Made by a program: the position numbers and the translations under genes. DNA of 6,801 nt. It comes from Caldifarciminota bacterium (GTDB lineage: Bacteria > Hydrothermota > E44-bin80). Positions 5,857-6,801 of the stretch are shown piece by piece. Numbering within the stretch: position 1 is the first letter of the stretch; every line of letters begins with the position of its first letter. Where the stretch lies: positions 1-6,801 of the forward strand of contig JAGMEZ010000395.1 in assembly GCA_023127905.1 (NCBI GenBank), in the 5' to 3' direction. The notes below the pieces were generated by a model. It did no database searches. It saw only the letters and a program-made list of their open reading frames with translations, and was not told the origin of the DNA.

Positions 5857-6801
5857 ACGATTTCTCCTTTTTGAGATTCAGTTTTTCTTGTTTTATTCTT
5901 ATTTCCTTCCTTATCGTAACTGTAATAATAGTATCCAGAGTATCCGCTGTAAAGGTGATCTATTCGGCTAAAACGGACTTTATTGAGAATGGCGCCAAGG
6001 AGCCTTCCACCAACATTCTCAATAACCTCCTTTGCTTCATAAACAGCGGCTCTTCTTGTCTTTTTTGTTTCGACTACGAGGACAACACCGTCTAATATCC
6101 TTGATATAACAACTGCATCCGTGACAACCATTATTGGAGGAGAATCAAATAGTATAAAATCAAATGGTTTCATAAAGGAATCGAGGATTTGCAACATTCT
6201 TTTTGATTCAAGAAGGTCAGTTGGGTTAGGTGGGGTGCTTCCTGCAGTTAAAATGAAAAGGTTCTCTATTTCTGTTTTTCTAATAACTTCTTTACTGCTA
6301 ATATTAGGATTTATGATTATATCGGTGAGACCTGGATGGATGTCGACATTAAAAAGCTTATGAAGAACGGGTTTTCTTAGATCAGCGTCAACCATAAGAG
6401 TTTTTAGTCCACGTTGACTCAGGGTGATACCCAGGTTCGAAACGATTGTTGATTTTCCCTCTTTTGCAATTGTGCTTGTAATGAGTAAAGACTTGATGGG
6501 ATTATCAGGATTAAAATATTGGAGGTTTGTTCTTAGTGACCTATATGCCTCAGAGACACCAGAGCGTGGTGCATAGTGTGTTAGAAGCAATCTTTTCGTA
6601 TCATTTACCTTTCCATTATCGCCATACTTGCCAATGAATTCTTTATGGTTTATATTTGGAATAATACCTAAAGTGGGTTCGCCAATGAATTCTTCTATAT
6701 CCTTCGGTTCCTTAAGGGAAGTATCGAGATATTCAGAGAAAACCGTGAAAACTAAACCGATACCTAATCCTACAAGAAGAGCAAATAAAATATTCTTTTT
6801 G
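5853..6801 (-). CDS. Wzc/CpsD-type polysaccharide co-polymerase and BY-kinase, C-terminal part (5' end beyond window)
   Basis: The frame stays open to the right edge, giving 315 residues of a longer protein. Residues 1-50 are the end of a Wzz domain: a Gly-rich TM helix (ILFALLVGLGIGLVFTVF), then EYLDTSLKEPKDIEEFIG and PTLGIIPNI. The bacterial tyrosine-kinase domain follows, with the oligomerisation motif EAYRSLR (E84, R87, R90), Walker A STIAKEGKST (109-118), Walker A' LMVDADLRKP (135-144) and Walker B FDFILFDSPP (213-222). The tail carries seven tyrosines in twelve residues (YSGYSGYYYYSY, 284-295), the usual autophosphorylation cluster. Such proteins sit in the inner membrane, control the chain length of capsule or exopolysaccharide, and cycle between phosphorylated and dephosphorylated rings. 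A TTG at 6590 could be mistaken for a start, but it is an internal Leu codon just before the kinase domain. The stop overlaps the next gene by 4 nt. Confidence 0.95.
   Translation of the reverse strand, partial: KKNILFALLVGLGIGLVFTVFSEYLDTSLKEPKDIEEFIGEPTLGIIPNINHKEFIGKYGDNGKVNDTKRLLLTHYAPRSGVSEAYRSLRTNLQYFNPDNPIKSLLITSTIAKEGKSTIVSNLGITLSQRGLKTLMVDADLRKPVLHKLFNVDIHPGLTDIIINPNISSKEVIRKTEIENLFILTAGSTPPNPTDLLESKRMLQILDSFMKPFDFILFDSPPIMVVTDAVVISRILDGVVLVVETKKTRRAAVYEAKEVIENVGGRLLGAILNKVRFSRIDHLYSGYSGYYYYSYDKEGNKNKTRKTESQKGEIV
5864..5870 (-). promoter_or_regulatory. Ribosome binding site of the barrel gene within the kinase gene
   Basis: AAAGGAG on the minus strand lies 7 nt before the ATG at 5856 and doubles as the Lys-Gly-Glu codons at the kinase C-terminus. 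This is the best Shine-Dalgarno in the window and supports coupled translation through the ATGA overlap. Confidence 0.75.
6630..6694 (-). repeat. Pair of 14-bp direct repeats inside the kinase gene
   Basis: The plus-strand 14-mer GCCAATGAATTCTT occurs at 6630-6643 and again at 6681-6694, exactly 51 bp (17 codons) apart and in frame. It encodes EFIG twice in the linker between the Wzz-type TM region and the kinase domain. It may be a remnant of a small duplication or chance. Confidence 0.45.

Noticed and set aside
5853..6590. Stand-alone 245-residue CpsD-like kinase starting at TTG 6590
   Set aside because: The reading frame is open and encodes Wzz-type sequence all the way to the window edge, so the TTG is an internal leucine codon.
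1..6801. CRISPR array, insertion sequence, toxin-antitoxin or phage defence module
   Set aside because: No regularly spaced identical repeats, transposase, terminal inverted repeats or small paired ORFs are visible. All coding space is filled by recognisable or coherent genes.

Overview
This window reads as chromosomal DNA from an AT-rich bacterium with a two-membrane (diderm) envelope. The bacterial assignment rests on a 16S rRNA 5' end with a sigma-70-type promoter and a boxA leader. The diderm reading is inferred from a secreted, probable outer-membrane beta-barrel protein and a Wzc-type polysaccharide co-polymerase/tyrosine kinase. I could not place the 16S fragment in a phylum by eye; an uncultivated lineage is possible but not shown.

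Every gene I can support lies on the minus strand, so transcription runs from right to left. The order of transcription is: (1) a Wzc/CpsD-like BY-kinase, cut by the right edge (5853-6801); (2) a signal-peptide protein with a predicted beta-barrel and a C-terminal carboxypeptidase-regulatory/PEGA-like domain (4732-5856); (3) a two-TM protein with a Cache-like sensor and a long cytoplasmic coiled coil (3592-4731); a 134-bp AT-rich gap; (4) PolX, a DNA polymerase/3'-5' exonuclease with a PHP domain (1745-3457); (5) MurA (465-1742); a 185-bp gap holding degenerate 20-bp repeats and a strong rRNA promoter; and (6) the first ~279 nt of 16S rRNA, which runs off the left edge.

Genes 1-3 are tightly coupled: the first junction is an ATGA overlap and the second is TAAATG with no gap. 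This makes them a likely operon for building or monitoring a surface polymer: an inner-membrane co-polymerase kinase, an outer-membrane barrel, and a receptor whose only cytoplasmic output is a coiled coil. PolX and MurA form a second coupled pair (2-bp gap) with housekeeping roles in DNA repair and peptidoglycan synthesis. The rRNA operon has its own promoter (TTGACA, 17 bp, TATAGT), A/T-rich upstream sequence and an antitermination boxA.

The most interesting part is the three-gene envelope cassette, especially the catalytic-domain-less Cache/coiled-coil protein with its 14-residue repeats. A secondary point is the substitution of a usually conserved arginine in MurA.
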